64,000 nt of DNA from Oscillatoria sp. FACHB-1407 (GCF_014697545.1 NZ_JACJSA010000004.1:348479-412478), one strand, 5' to 3'; counted from the first letter of the stretch, positions 1-9,301 are shown. Made by a program: numbers and translations. The notes: generated by a model from the letters alone, not told the origin.

Positions 1-2
1 TC

Positions 3-440
3 TATTCCCAGATCCAACACCTAATTGTTAACGCCTTCGAGGTGCCCGATCAAATCCCAGTTAATGCTACTAAAATCCTCGTGGCACATGGTAGTCGGCG
101 ATCGCAGGGTAACGATACGGTTGAGGCGATCGCCCAAGACATCGGCGCAGTGACGGCATATTGGTCACTGGCTCCCAGTCTGGAGGATCGAGTTCTGGCA
201 CTGTCAAACATGGGCTATCGTGATATCGCTGTCCTGCCCTATTTTCTATTTGCTGGGGGCATTACCGATGCGATCGCCCAAAAGGTTGAACAGTTATCTG
301 ACCAGTTCCCTAAAATTCACTTTTACCTGGCTCAGCCGTTAGGTGCTCGTCCCGCCTTTGCTGACCAGATTGCAGCGTTGTTGCAGTCTGATGATGCTAG
401 CCTGCGTTTACATTGCGAGGCAATTCCACACGGAAGGTAG
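3..440 (+). CDS. Sirohydrochlorin chelatase (CbiX/SirB type), 3' part only
   Basis: The reading frame is open to the left edge, so the gene begins before the window; the GTG at 42 is an internal codon rather than a convincing start. The translated part contains KILVAHGSRRSQGN, the typical opening of a CbiX domain, then a region ending LPYFLFAGGITDAI, which is the conserved metal-site neighbourhood of these chelatases. The family inserts Fe2+ or Co2+ into sirohydrochlorin for siroheme or cobalamin synthesis in the cytosol. What is visible looks like the second half of a two-domain protein or a complete single CbiX domain with an N-terminal extension. Its 3' end overlaps the convergent kinase gene by about 44 bp. 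Whether iron or cobalt is the substrate cannot be told from sequence. Confidence 0.8.
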   Translation, partial: YSQIQHLIVNAFEVPDQIPVNATKILVAHGSRRSQGNDTVEAIAQDIGAVTAYWSLAPSLEDRVLALSNMGYRDIAVLPYFLFAGGITDAIAQKVEQLSDQFPKIHFYLAQPLGARPAFADQIAALLQSDDASLRLHCEAIPHGR

Positions 441-1737
441 ATCCCACGCCAACTTCGCTTTCCAGGGCTATGCTACCGTGCATCAGCTTGACCAGAGCTT
501 GGGTAATTGGTAACCCCAAACCTGTGCCATTGTGCTGGCGGGTCAAGGTCTGGTTGACCTGCCAAAACTCCTGGAAGATGAGCTTTTGATGTTTTGGATC
601 GATGCCAATCCCGGTATCGTGTACAGCGATCGCCACCCGTCCTTCGGGTAACTCAAAGACTTCAACAAAAACTCCACCAATATTGGTAAATTTGATGGCG
701 TTAGACATCAGATTGATTAAAACTTGATGCAAACGAGTGCGATCGTTGACCACAGGAATACTGGCATTTGTTGGCAAACTGACCTGGAGAGATAGTTCTT
801 TTTGCTTTGCCAGACTTTGCAACTCATGCATCGTACTTTTAACCAACTCCACCAGATCAAAAGAACTGGGGCACAATTCAAGGTGATTGACCTTGAGCCG
901 GGAGATGTCAAGCATCTCTTCAATCAGGGTCAGCAGGTGACGACCATTACTGACAATCCTCTCGACCATGTGGACGACCTGGGGATCGGCACCCTGATGA
1001 AATTGTCGAAATAACAATTGCGAAAACCCCAATATGGCGTTCATGGGTGTCCGCAACTCATGCGACAACATCGCAATAAACTGATTTTTGAGGCGATCGG
1101 CTTCTAGCAGTTGCAAATTTTGGAGTTGCATCTGGCGCAACTGTTCATCGGCTTGCTTACGAGCCGTGATGTCTCGCAATAACCAACGTAGGGCGATCGC
1201 GTGTCCTCGCTCATCTCGGACTGTTTCGATTGTTAAGGCTGCATCAAACAGTCCCTGATCCTGCGATAACAATTTAATCTCCCACTCTTGCACTCGATTA
1301 ATGCTGGGAAGTTGATTGAGCAGCATACAAAAGCTGCGCTGATCCTCTTCAGGGACAACAGAGACTAAATTTTTGCCGATCAAATCTTGTTTGCAAATGT
1401 TGAGCACTGAAGCTGCAACTCGATTAGCCTCACAGATCGTGCCGTAAATATCAGTGACTAAATAGCCATCAGGTGCAAACTCAAACAGCTCCTGATAGCG
1501 ATGTTGCTCAGCTTCAGCTAATTGTTGAGCAATTAGTAATTGCTCGTTCTGTTGTCGTAGCTCTTCCTCAGCCGTTTGCAACTCTTCTAATGCAGTTTGC
1601 AACTCATGCAAACAGGAAATCACCAAGTCAGGTTGCCGCCAGGGAGTCTTTCCAGCAGTGTGATGTAACTGTTCCATCCGATGTTGCACATTTTCTATAC
1701 GGTATAGAAAAGTCCTACCCTGTCCATGTCTAGTCAT
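397..1737 (-). CDS. PAS domain sensor histidine kinase
   Basis: 446 residues. An N-terminal coiled coil (about residues 40-85, rich in E, Q and L) leads into a PAS domain (about 85-200; FEFAPDGYLVTD start, LRWLLRDITARK end). The kinase core follows: H-box SHELRTPMNAILGFSQLL with the phospho-accepting His near residue 226, N-box NLMSNAIKFT near 340, G1 DTGIGID and G2 GTGLGLP near 405. No transmembrane segment is visible, so it should be a soluble sensor. No receiver domain is fused and no response regulator lies beside it, so the partner is unknown. The stop overlaps the end of the convergent chelatase gene. The N-terminal half closely resembles the PAS part of the next gene, suggesting that the two arose by domain duplication. 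Confidence 0.93.
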   Translation of the reverse strand: MTRHGQGRTFLYRIENVQHRMEQLHHTAGKTPWRQPDLVISCLHELQTALEELQTAEEELRQQNEQLLIAQQLAEAEQHRYQELFEFAPDGYLVTDIYGTICEANRVAASVLNICKQDLIGKNLVSVVPEEDQRSFCMLLNQLPSINRVQEWEIKLLSQDQGLFDAALTIETVRDERGHAIALRWLLRDITARKQADEQLRQMQLQNLQLLEADRLKNQFIAMLSHELRTPMNAILGFSQLLFRQFHQGADPQVVHMVERIVSNGRHLLTLIEEMLDISRLKVNHLELCPSSFDLVELVKSTMHELQSLAKQKELSLQVSLPTNASIPVVNDRTRLHQVLINLMSNAIKFTNIGGVFVEVFELPEGRVAIAVHDTGIGIDPKHQKLIFQEFWQVNQTLTRQHNGTGLGLPITQALVKLMHGSIALESEVGVGSTFRVELPRNVNAG

Positions 1738-2186
1738 TTTTTCAAAAAAACTAAATTAAATCTTTGTTCAGATCAAATAAAAGGGTTTAGTAAAAAGCTG
1801 TCAGAATTAATGCAGGCTAATTCCAACATCCTTTTAAGAATGACTTTCAGGGTTGCTAAAGTGCATCCTCTTTAGGATTGAGTCTGTTGAAGATAAGTTT
1901 GGCAGAGATAATGAGTTAGTTTTAAGTGTTAGAAAAGAGAAACATAATGAAAAGAAAAGTGAAACAAATTATATGACAGTAATAGATAAGTAAATGGGAT
2001 AACTTAACGTGAATTGAGATAAGGGTTTTGGCGGTTGAAACCGTAGCTGTAGTAAAGTGCCGAGTGCTAAGAACTAAGTACTAAGACTGAAAGGCAGGTC
2101 ATACATCACGTTCAGATTTGAGAGATGTCTTAACTAACCTTTCAGTTGCTCCTGGAAGGAGATATCGAGAGGAACGTAGACCCGCG
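1738..2186. other. Intergenic, no gene seen
   Basis: About 450 bp upstream of the kinase gene and downstream of the PAS-Crp gene. AT-rich, with a short degenerate repeat around 2060-2090 (gtgctaagaactaagtacta). No ORF with believable codon use and no clear terminator. It must hold the promoter of the minus-strand kinase gene near its left end, but I see no diagnostic box. Confidence 0.4.
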
Positions 2187-3374
2187 TTATAGTCCTTCCT
2201 TAAGGTAGATGTGCCCTTTCCCATCCACCGTCAATTTTTCCTGTTGTTGTAGTTCGCCCATTAAGCGAGTGATTGTAGCTCTGGTGCTTCCACAGGCATT
2301 TGCCAGGTCTTCGTGGGTTAGACGAACACTCAGGCGTGTTCCTTCAGGTGTAGGCTCACTCATTTCTTTTTTGAGTAGCTCTAATAGGCGGTACAACCGA
2401 TCTTTAATATGACGCTCTCCAGCGATCGCTAATAACGCTTCTGTTTGCCGCAACCGTCGGGCATTGATTACAAAAAAGAGTTGGGCTAATTGAGGAGAAT
2501 TGGCAATTTCTTCGAGCGAGATAGCGACGAGTTGAACATCTGAGAGGGCGATCGCCTGATATAGCGATAGCGAGGTCAGATAAGCTCCAAAAACCATTCC
2601 TGGACCTACCAACCCAGTGACAATATCTGAGTTGGCATCAATTGGAGTCGTTAGCTTGACTAATCCCTGAACAACGAGCCAGATCTTCTCAGGCTCTAAA
2701 GCAATCAGTTCTCGGCGATTGTAGGTATGGACAAAGCGATTTTTTTGGATGGTCTGGATATAATCTGTGTTGGACTGATGTTTGTTGTGGTTGTAGTTGT
2801 TAATGGAAATTAATTGCTTACGATTAGTGATATCCCGAATTAACCAGCGTAATGTTTTGCGATCGCCTCTGGATGCAGCAATTCCTACGACACATTCCAC
2901 ATCTACAGGTTTGCGATCGCGTGGATAAATTGAGAGTTCCCATGTTTGTGGAGAACTGTTGTTAAGTTGCAGAAGACGCGATCGCAAGTGAGCGTGATAA
3001 TGCTCATCAACAAATAAACTAAACGGTTTACCCGCCAAAAATCGAGTAGATACACCCAAAAGACTTGCTGTTGCTTGATTGGCTTCTAAAATATTGCCAT
3101 CGACATCTGTAATTAAGTAAGCTTCTGGAGCAGATTCAAATAGGTCTTGATATTGCTGTCTTTCTCGCTCTGCTGTTGCTAAAGCTTGACCTAAAGCCTC
3201 ATTCTGCTCACGCAATGCTTCTAAAGTCACTTCCAATTCTTCAGAAGCCACTCCCAGTTCTTTCAAAGAAAAAGGGACTAAATCCAAAGACATGTCAGAG
3301 TCAGCACGAGTCATCAATGTGAAGATGCGATCGCGCATGGCAGTGATCTGTCGGGAAAAGTACTCGATATCCAT
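2187..3374 (-). CDS. PAS domain fused to Crp/FNR-type transcription regulator
   Basis: 395 residues in three parts. Residues about 1-75 are a helical/coiled-coil lead. Residues 75-190 are a PAS domain (FESAPEAYLITDVDGNILEA; ends LRWLIRDITNRKQ). Residues about 215-395 look like a Crp/FNR regulator: an effector-domain-like beta region (LVVQGLVKL, VGPGMVFG), a long dimer helix, and a C-terminal winged helix with THEDLANACGSTRATITRLM as recognition region. The effector part lacks an obvious cAMP phosphate cassette and any FNR cysteine cluster. PAS may therefore provide the signal (inference). The PAS domain is most like that of the downstream histidine kinase. The start ATG lies against a run of TTA triplets on the plus strand and has no clear Shine-Dalgarno. 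Confidence 0.85.
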   Translation of the reverse strand: MDIEYFSRQITAMRDRIFTLMTRADSDMSLDLVPFSLKELGVASEELEVTLEALREQNEALGQALATAERERQQYQDLFESAPEAYLITDVDGNILEANQATASLLGVSTRFLAGKPFSLFVDEHYHAHLRSRLLQLNNSSPQTWELSIYPRDRKPVDVECVVGIAASRGDRKTLRWLIRDITNRKQLISINNYNHNKHQSNTDYIQTIQKNRFVHTYNRRELIALEPEKIWLVVQGLVKLTTPIDANSDIVTGLVGPGMVFGAYLTSLSLYQAIALSDVQLVAISLEEIANSPQLAQLFFVINARRLRQTEALLAIAGERHIKDRLYRLLELLKKEMSEPTPEGTRLSVRLTHEDLANACGSTRATITRLMGELQQQEKLTVDGKGHIYLKEGL

Positions 3375-3652
3375 TATTATTATTATTGAAGTAATTTGAC
3401 TTTGAGTTCCTAATTAAAGGCTTTTCTGGAGCTTTCGCCTTTAAATTGTAGTAACCATATTCTGAGACAGAACTCCCCCTCGTAATAATTCTGTCTAGCG
3501 ATTAATCCGAGCAAGTAGTTTATATTGAACCTGTGTTGATCAACACATTTTGTCTTCACAGATCAATTGTGAATTGTTGCTCAGGCTATTTCTCCTTAAT
3601 TTGTGCTGCACCTCAACATGGAGCTAAAGGCATTTCGCGAAATCTTCTCAAG

Positions 3653-4663
3653 TCAGTCCTTACGGGCGATCAGATAATAACGCCACGGCGCAGGATATCC
3701 CTCAATTGTCTGGGAGCGATCGCCAGGGTCAAGAAACTCTTGCAGACTATCAATATTTGCCCAGGCTGTGCGGCGTTGTTCCTCGATAGAAAGGGGAGCC
3801 GCAAAGAAGGAATGCACCTGCGAGAAACCTGCACGAGCCATCCAGGTTTCCAGACAGGATTGAGTTGGCAAAAACCAAATGCCCCTTGCCTGAGCATAGC
3901 GTTTGCGGGGAGTCAGTGCTACAGGCATATCTCCAGGAATGCCCTGGCAATCGATAATTAATTCGCCTTTGGGAGCCAGAGCTTCTCGCAGTTTCACTAA
4001 CAAGCCGATGGGGTCTGTGTGATGATACAAAATTCCTAAACAAAAAATTGTGTCAAAAAAATTGGGATAAAAGTGGATGTGCTCAACACCCAACAACTCA
4101 AAGGATAACTGGCTTTGTTGAGCAATGTTTTGTAGCAATTGGAAGTTCCAAAAATGTTTCGCAACAGGCTCAAAACCAATGACACAAGCGGGTTTATGAT
4201 CTGCCATGCGAAACATGAAATATCCGTTGTGACATCCAATATCGGCTACTTTGCGATCGCCCAACGGTTGAATGTGGGGTAAGATGCGTGCCCATTTCCA
4301 ATCCGATCGCCACTCCGCGTCGATTGCCACTCCAAACAATTCAAAAGGTCCTTTTTTCCAGGGACAAAAGGTTTGTAGTGCGCGGTAGAACTGCTGCTGT
4401 TGTTCGGCGGATAGCTCGTCTGCGCGACCGATTTTGACCGTATCTCCAGCAAAATCAAACCACTGACTGTGCAGGTCACGAACAGATTCCACTGCCCCAA
4501 GGTAAGGTTGCATAGAAGGGGTAAACAGACTGGCTAGCCGTTCTTGACGTACCGTGGCGATCGCCTCTCGATTTAGCTCGTTGCCATATTGGTCGAGGTA
4601 ATCGGGGGCTGTATAAACAATTGCCTCAGAGGAAAAACTGCTTTGCATCGCGTCGTGCAACAT
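3653..4663 (-). CDS. cmoB: tRNA U34 carboxymethyltransferase CmoB
   Basis: 336 residues from the ATG at 4663; a longer frame would need a TTG. CmoB transfers the carboxymethyl group of carboxy-S-adenosylmethionine to 5-hydroxyuridine at tRNA position 34, giving cmo5U. The signature block is present: GPFELFGVAIDAEWRSDWKW, then the SAM motif VADIGCHNGYFMFRM, GILYHHTDP, EEQRRT and the C-terminal EGYPAPWRYYLIARK. From memory of the E. coli enzyme, Lys91, Tyr200 and Arg315 hold the Cx-SAM carboxylate; equivalents (PWKKGPF, LYHH, PAPWR) are all kept here. The length matches the E. coli protein closely. The gene stands alone, about 4 kb from cmoA on the same strand. Confidence 0.93.
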   Translation of the reverse strand: MLHDAMQSSFSSEAIVYTAPDYLDQYGNELNREAIATVRQERLASLFTPSMQPYLGAVESVRDLHSQWFDFAGDTVKIGRADELSAEQQQQFYRALQTFCPWKKGPFELFGVAIDAEWRSDWKWARILPHIQPLGDRKVADIGCHNGYFMFRMADHKPACVIGFEPVAKHFWNFQLLQNIAQQSQLSFELLGVEHIHFYPNFFDTIFCLGILYHHTDPIGLLVKLREALAPKGELIIDCQGIPGDMPVALTPRKRYAQARGIWFLPTQSCLETWMARAGFSQVHSFFAAPLSIEEQRRTAWANIDSLQEFLDPGDRSQTIEGYPAPWRYYLIARKD

Positions 4664-4863
4664 AACCAATCGTTAGCCAAAAACACGGATGTGTTACCCC
4701 TGTAGAGTAGCTTGATTCCGCAGGAATTGGAATTCGGCATGGAGTTAGTGCCTGTCCGAAAACCAGTTCTTGTTCCCAACTTCTAGCTGAGAATGCCCTA
4801 CAAGTGCTTCTACCACTGATGGTCAGGGGGCAGAGCTTTGGAACGAGATATTCAGTCAATCAG

Positions 4864-5041
4864 GGTTAATAGTTATTGGTTAATGGTCAATGGTCAATGG
4901 TCAATAGTTATTGGTTAATGGTTAATAGTCAATGGTCAATAGTTATTGGTTAATGGTCAATAGTTATTGGTTAATGGTCAATGGTTAATAGTCAATGGTC
5001 AATAGTTGTCGGTTAATAGGCCATTGGTCAATAGTTATTGT
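4864..5041. repeat. Heptamer tandem repeat tract (STRR-like)
   Basis: About 180 bp of degenerate heptamers built on GGTTAAT, GGTCAAT and AGTTATT, for example ttggttaatggtcaatggtc. Such short tandemly repeated repetitive sequences are typical of intergenic DNA in filamentous cyanobacteria. It starts about 200 bp upstream of the cmoB start codon. No coding potential. Confidence 0.85.
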
Positions 5042-5133
5042 TTACCTGAAAGCGCAATGTTTACTTTTCAGACATTTTCTTCTCAATGATTTGGAATTGT
5101 TCTAGCAACGATTGAACAATAACCTCGCTTCAA

Positions 5134-5740
5134 ATTAATCATCACCATTGATTCATGACCCCATTCCGTTTTGATAGTAACGATTGATAGATAGCTCTAT
5201 GCCATCGCGATCGCAGGTAGACAATAACGAAGGTTTGCTGGTCGTTACAACATTTGGTCAATCACTCTTTGCGATCGCCCCTTCCTGCTAGATGTGTACC
5301 CTTAGTAGGTAAGCTGAGCTTCTCAAACCTTTGCTTAATTACGCCAGTTGATAGAAACCTCACTTCATTTTAATAATCATGATTGATAGTTAGCTCTATT
5401 CCATTCTGATAGTTACTGTCTATATAGCGATCCTAAATCGTTTGTGAAAGTGCCCGCCCTTTGGGCGGGCACTTTCACAAACAGCTTTTTTCACAAATCA
5501 AATAGGATTGCTATAGCAGCAATTGATAGTCATGATTGATAAATGGCTCTATTTGAGTTACTAAGACGTTCCTGAATAGATAGATAAGGGCACTGCGATT
5601 GCTGAATGTTGAAGACTGTATATAAAGCTGAAAGCGTTTCAGGGTAAAGATTTCCGTCTATTAACTTGTTCTGATGCAAGGCGAAATTCCTGGTTGAGCC
5701 TGAGGCCATCCTGATAATAACGATTGACCTATTGAGTGAT
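5134..5740. repeat. Degenerate interspersed repeat around attgatagatagctctat
   Basis: Four related stretches near 5178, 5373, 5529 and 5711 share a core like cgattgatagatagctctat followed by tccat and tgatagtta. They are 150-200 bp apart and partly decayed. The whole spacer 4664-6113 otherwise shows no credible gene; it also holds the heptamer tract and the palindrome at 5420-5516. Function unknown. Confidence 0.5.
5420..5516. repeat. 97-bp palindromic element (MITE-like)
   Basis: A perfect 20-bp inverted repeat (arms 5440-5459 and 5463-5482, arm sequence GTTTGTGAAAGTGCCCGCCC) with a 3-nt loop is nested inside a second, imperfect pair: ctatatagcgatcctaaat on the left and aaataggattgctatag on the right. 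The whole unit can fold into one long hairpin. It resembles small non-autonomous cyanobacterial palindromic elements. A T-rich stretch after the right arm could also let it act as a terminator, but no plus-strand gene ends just before it. Confidence 0.7.
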
Positions 5741-6113
5741 TGATCAACAACTAAATGTAATTTCAATAGTAAGTATTGATGGATTTTTGGATTAAACTCT
5801 GGTAGTAAGCATTTATAACTAATCGTGATTCATAAATTGGCATTTTAAGCCAAAACTAAAAAGAAAACCTTATTCTTCAAATTAATGAATTTGAGATACA
5901 AAGCTAAACAAAATCAAAACTTATATATCTAATTTGAACTTTCATTTTTTAATTGCATTTATGAGCTTAAAAAAACCTTTAAGAGAAGCTAATCTATTTT
6001 CAAGTAAGAAATTAAGCATTTGACAAATAGCCAAGACCAACTGGAAAGAAAGCCCTTCTTTTCGGCTACTTCGCAATGTCAAATATTCACTCATGTTAGG
6101 AGGAAAATTGCTC

Positions 6114-7460
6114 ATGTCTAAGCTTTCAAGACGTCGGTTTCTCTATACTGCCGGTGCAACTACAGCAGGTACAATTTTGCTCAATGCCTGCACCAACCCA
6201 CCTAATCCAAATCAACAACAAACAACTACAACCGCTTCCCCGGCAGTTAACGTTGGTGGTGGAGAAGGGCCGGAAGTCACTACGGCTCGACTGGGTTATA
6301 TCCCGATTTTTGAATCAACTCCCATTATCATTGCGAAGGTCAAAGGCTTTTTTGATAAGTATGGAATGACCGATGTACAGGTTGTGAAACAAGCCTCTTG
6401 GGGGGCGTTGCGGGATAACGTGATCATTGGTTCTCAAGGGGGCGGATTGGATGCAGCCCAGTTTCAAATGCCTATGCCCTACTTTTTAAATGAAGGGTTG
6501 ATTACAGCAGACAAATCCAAACTGCCCATGTATGTGCTGTTGCAAACTTCCACGCAGGGGAATGGAATTGCGATCGCGGGTAAGCACAGCGGCAAGAACA
6601 TGCACTTGAATTTGAGTCAGGTAAAATCCTATTTCACTCAACTCAAAGGGGGTGGAACTCCGTTCACAGCGGCTTACACCTTCCCCGGTGCGAATCAGGA
6701 ATTGTGGATTCGCTACTGGTTAGCCGCAGGTGGAATTGACCCTGATGCTGATGTGAAGCTGATTGCTGTTCCACCACCACAAACCGTTGCCAACATGAAG
6801 ACGGGAACCATGGATGGATTTAGCACAGGTGACCCGTGGCCCTACCGGATTGTGCAAGAAAACATTGGCTTCATGGCAACATTGACTGCTCAAATTTGGC
6901 CTGCTCACCCAGAGGAATACTTTGCAGTGCGTGCTGATTGGGCAGATCAATATCCCAAGGCGACGAAAGCCATCATGAAGGCGTTGATGGAGGCACAGCA
7001 ATGGGTTGATGACCCTGCCAACCGGGATGAAGCCATTCAGATTCTCTCCGGTCGGGAATACTTTAACCTCGCTGCCGATATCCTCACTCCTCCGATGAAG
7101 GGGCAATACAACCTGGGTGACGGTCAGCCCGCTATCAATGACATCAACATGGGACCACTCTTCTGGAAAGATCCGAGAGGCAGTGTGTCTTATCCTTACA
7201 AGAGCCACGATGCCTGGTTTCTGACAGAAAATATCCGGTGGGGCATGTTACCACTCGATACAGATGTCAAAGGATGGATTGATAAGGTCAACCGGGAAGA
7301 CCTCTGGCGTGAAGCGGCTAAAGAAATGGGCATCGCCGATGCTGACATTCCTAAAGAAACTACACGCGGCGTTGAAACCTTCTTTGACGGCATTACCTTT
7401 GATGCCAATGATCCGACGGCATACCTGAAGAGCCTGCAAATCAAGAAGGTTTCTGTGTAG
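6114..7460 (+). CDS. NrtA/CmpA-like ABC transporter substrate-binding lipoprotein (orphan)
   Basis: 448 residues. The start at ATG 6114 is preferred over the upstream ATG at 6093 because TAGGAGGA (6097-6104) sits 9 bp before it. The N-terminus has a twin-arginine motif ([10 protein letters not shown]) and a lipobox-like LLNAC, so the protein is probably exported by Tat and lipid-anchored. The mature part matches the NitT/TauT nitrate/bicarbonate binding family: [49 protein letters not shown]. The segment [13 protein letters not shown] differs from what I recall of NrtA/CmpA at the ligand side, so the ligand (nitrate, nitrite, bicarbonate or another) is uncertain. No permease or ATPase gene is adjacent, which is unusual for this family. 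A long repeat-rich spacer precedes it. Confidence 0.88.
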   Translation: MSKLSRRRFLYTAGATTAGTILLNACTNPPNPNQQQTTTTASPAVNVGGGEGPEVTTARLGYIPIFESTPIIIAKVKGFFDKYGMTDVQVVKQASWGALRDNVIIGSQGGGLDAAQFQMPMPYFLNEGLITADKSKLPMYVLLQTSTQGNGIAIAGKHSGKNMHLNLSQVKSYFTQLKGGGTPFTAAYTFPGANQELWIRYWLAAGGIDPDADVKLIAVPPPQTVANMKTGTMDGFSTGDPWPYRIVQENIGFMATLTAQIWPAHPEEYFAVRADWADQYPKATKAIMKALMEAQQWVDDPANRDEAIQILSGREYFNLAADILTPPMKGQYNLGDGQPAINDINMGPLFWKDPRGSVSYPYKSHDAWFLTENIRWGMLPLDTDVKGWIDKVNREDLWREAAKEMGIADADIPKETTRGVETFFDGITFDANDPTAYLKSLQIKKVSV

Positions 7461-7870
7461 GCAGTTTGGTGGCGATCGCCCCTTGTAATAAGAGCGATGC
7501 TTTGACTTGTGGCGATCGCTATTGAACTTCGCTTATTCATCGCACTCAGCCCTGACATCGTAGTTACACATATGACCCAAATCTTTTGGGCTTGGCGATT
7601 GAAATCACAGCTAAAAGAGCAAAACCCGTCGATGTGGGTTACAGAAAACCTTGATGCATTGAGTCCGCGCAGATGGGCTTCGATCAAATAGGTGCGAATT
7701 CCATTCGCCTGCCACAGCACGGAATATCAAGGGTTTTGGAAATTTTGTCAGTCAACCAGATATAGCCGTAACCACATTCGATAGGGCGGAGGCGAGTCAG
7801 GAAACTCCCCCAATATCAGGGTTTGAACGATTGCCTTTGTCCTATGCTCTCTGACCAAAGCTATCAGAAC

Positions 7871-7983
7871 TTATACCGACTTAAAGAGTTTTTTGGGCAA
7901 ATCAGCGTTGGGGAGGGGTTTGGTACTGCCAAACCCGTACAAGCATTCGTCGCCTTCACAATTCAAATTGATATTACGCAGTT
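7871..7983. repeat. Dispersed repeat, copy 1
   Basis: Begins ataccgacttaaagag and contains ggggtttggtactgccaaac, then acaagcattcg. It aligns over about 110 bp with 17877-17992 (ataccgatttaaacgg, ggttggcaccgccaaccc, acaggcattgagcg). The central inverted repeat (TTGG-TAC-TGCCAA) is kept by compensating changes between copies (GGTTTGGTACTGCCAAACC here, GGTTGGCACCGCCAACC there), which suggests a selected hairpin. Confidence 0.65.
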
Positions 7984-8038
7984 AGAACCCCTAACTCTTT
8001 TAAAGGGTAGCTTCCGGGATTTTCCCCTTCTCAAGTTA

Positions 8039-8309
8039 CGGTGTACACACATCTCTGTTTTTTAATGAGACTTGGTTGCTCCAATGAGTTTCAAAACCAG
8101 GCATTGGGAGATTTTCCCCCAACCCCCCATTGGGGGACGCCACTGCCTCCCCTAAACCCCCTAGCAGAAGGTGTTTTGGTTAACCCAAAGGCGCGCTTCG
8201 CATCGGTTCCAAGTATGGGTGTTTCTGATTGGGTCAAGACTCTTGATAAAGGCTCAAAGTCCCTCAACGTTAGGGGATTTAGGGTCTGAAAGAACTTGTG
8301 TGTACACGG
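8039..8309. mobile_element. MITE-like element with TA flanks
   Basis: A 271-bp stretch bounded by inverted ends CGGTGTACACACA (8039-8051) and its near-perfect complement TGTGTGTACACGG (8297-8309), with TA dinucleotides directly outside both ends (8037-8038 and 8310-8311). TA duplication is the hallmark of IS630/Tc1-mariner mobilised elements. The inside is C-rich and G-rich spacer with no coding content, as expected for a non-autonomous element. Confidence 0.65.
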
Positions 8310-8362
8310 TAGCCTTTTCACAGTCTTAACCACCTCTCACTCACAAGGTTTCCTAACAGCCC

Positions 8363-8392
8363 AAGGGCAACCCTAAAAAGTTGCCCTTTTTT
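8363..8392 (+). terminator. Rho-independent terminator
   Basis: Stem AAGGGCAAC / GTTGCCCTT with an 8-nt loop followed by TTTT on the plus strand (8387-8392). It lies just beyond the end of the minus-strand cmoA gene, so it blocks plus-strand transcription from running into cmoA. The stem would also form in the cmoA transcript, but without a U-tract. Confidence 0.75.
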
Positions 8393-8398
8393 CTGGCG

Positions 8399-9169
8399 TT
8401 ATTTCAATGCCACTAGTGAAACAAAATTATGCAATTTGATTAAAGTATCGATGTGCTCAAAGCCACTGTCGCGTAACATTTGAATCTGTTGCTGTTCCGT
8501 TAGGGGGACAAGCACATTCTCTAAAGCTTCTTTTTTACGTTCGATCTCAGTTCGGGCATAGCCGTTACGGGTTTTAAAGGCTTCATAATGCAACGTCACT
8601 GTTTCTTGTAATCGTGGATGGGGCGACTTCACCTTTTCACTCAAAAACAGCAGCCCTCCGGGTACTAAACCCTCATAGAGCGATCGCAACAACGTCTGTC
8701 GCTGTTTCACGGGCAAAAATTGCAACGTGTAATTAATTACGACGACACTGCTATTGTCAAACGATATATCTTCCGCATTCGCACAAATCAGTTTCACCTG
8801 ATGTGTATGTTGAATCTCTTTTAACTTCTCATGGGCTTTCTCTAACATCGCCTCAGAGTTGTCGATGCCAACGAGTTGAGCCGGTTGTTTGAGAAAGCGT
8901 CCCAACAGTTCTAAAAAAGTACCGGTTGAGCAACCGATATCTACAATTTGAGTGTTGGGCTGGTAGTAGGCGTGTGCCCAATGCACCGCACAGGCAATCA
9001 CCTCCCGATACAGTGGCACTGAGCGTGACACCATGTTATCGAAGACCCGCGCTACCTCTTCGTTAAAGGTGAAGGGCTTGGGCCACGGTCCTTTTTCAAA
9101 TAGGTCATCTTTGTCAGGGTTGAGATAGAGCGATGTGGAATAAAGCTCAGCGTCGATTGGGTCGGGCAT
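8399..9169 (-). CDS. cmoA: Carboxy-S-adenosyl-L-methionine synthase CmoA
   Basis: 256 residues from the ATG at 9169; the frame continues upstream through a low-complexity F/S/L stretch that I exclude because E. coli CmoA is about 247 residues and begins at the equivalent point. CmoA converts SAM and prephenate to Cx-SAM, the donor used by CmoB. Recognisable motifs: KPFTFNEEVARVFDNMVSRS, SAM-binding QIVDIGCSTGTFLELL, VVINYTLQFLP, GGLLFLSEKV, KTRNGYARTEIERKKEALEN and the family-typical C-terminal FVSLVALK. It is last in a minus-strand run after two U32-family genes, consistent with one pathway. No Shine-Dalgarno is visible before the chosen start; the leader is pyrimidine-rich. Confidence 0.92.
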   Translation of the reverse strand: MPDPIDAELYSTSLYLNPDKDDLFEKGPWPKPFTFNEEVARVFDNMVSRSVPLYREVIACAVHWAHAYYQPNTQIVDIGCSTGTFLELLGRFLKQPAQLVGIDNSEAMLEKAHEKLKEIQHTHQVKLICANAEDISFDNSSVVVINYTLQFLPVKQRQTLLRSLYEGLVPGGLLFLSEKVKSPHPRLQETVTLHYEAFKTRNGYARTEIERKKEALENVLVPLTEQQQIQMLRDSGFEHIDTLIKLHNFVSLVALK

Positions 9170-9301
9170 AAGGGAAAAAAGAAGAGAGAAGAAAGAAAAA
9201 AGAAGAGAGAAGAGAGAAAAAAGAAGGATGAAGGATAAAAGATAAAAAGAAAAGTAAGAGGGGTTGTTCCCCATTCCCTCACTTCCCTACTCCTCCACTC
9301 C
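9170..9301. repeat. Purine/pyrimidine-biased low-complexity spacer
   Basis: Between the second U32 gene and cmoA. On the plus strand it is a run of aagaagagagaaaa-type units followed by ccctactcc-type units; on the transcribed strand it is C/T-rich, then G-rich. The bias opens artificial frames on both strands. It separates cmoA from its upstream neighbours by 132 bp. Confidence 0.6.

Larger units (their letters stand above)
7461..8398. other. 940-bp spacer with repeats, no gene supported
   Basis: Holds a copy of a dispersed repeat (7871-7983), a TA-flanked MITE-like element (8039-8309) and a rho-independent terminator (8363-8392). The short open frames here have no family resemblance and run through the repeats, so I do not call genes. 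Confidence 0.6.

Noticed and set aside
8041..8333. Overlapping ORFs of about 80 codons on both strands
   Set aside because: They lie within the MITE-like element and read through its G/C-rich repeats.
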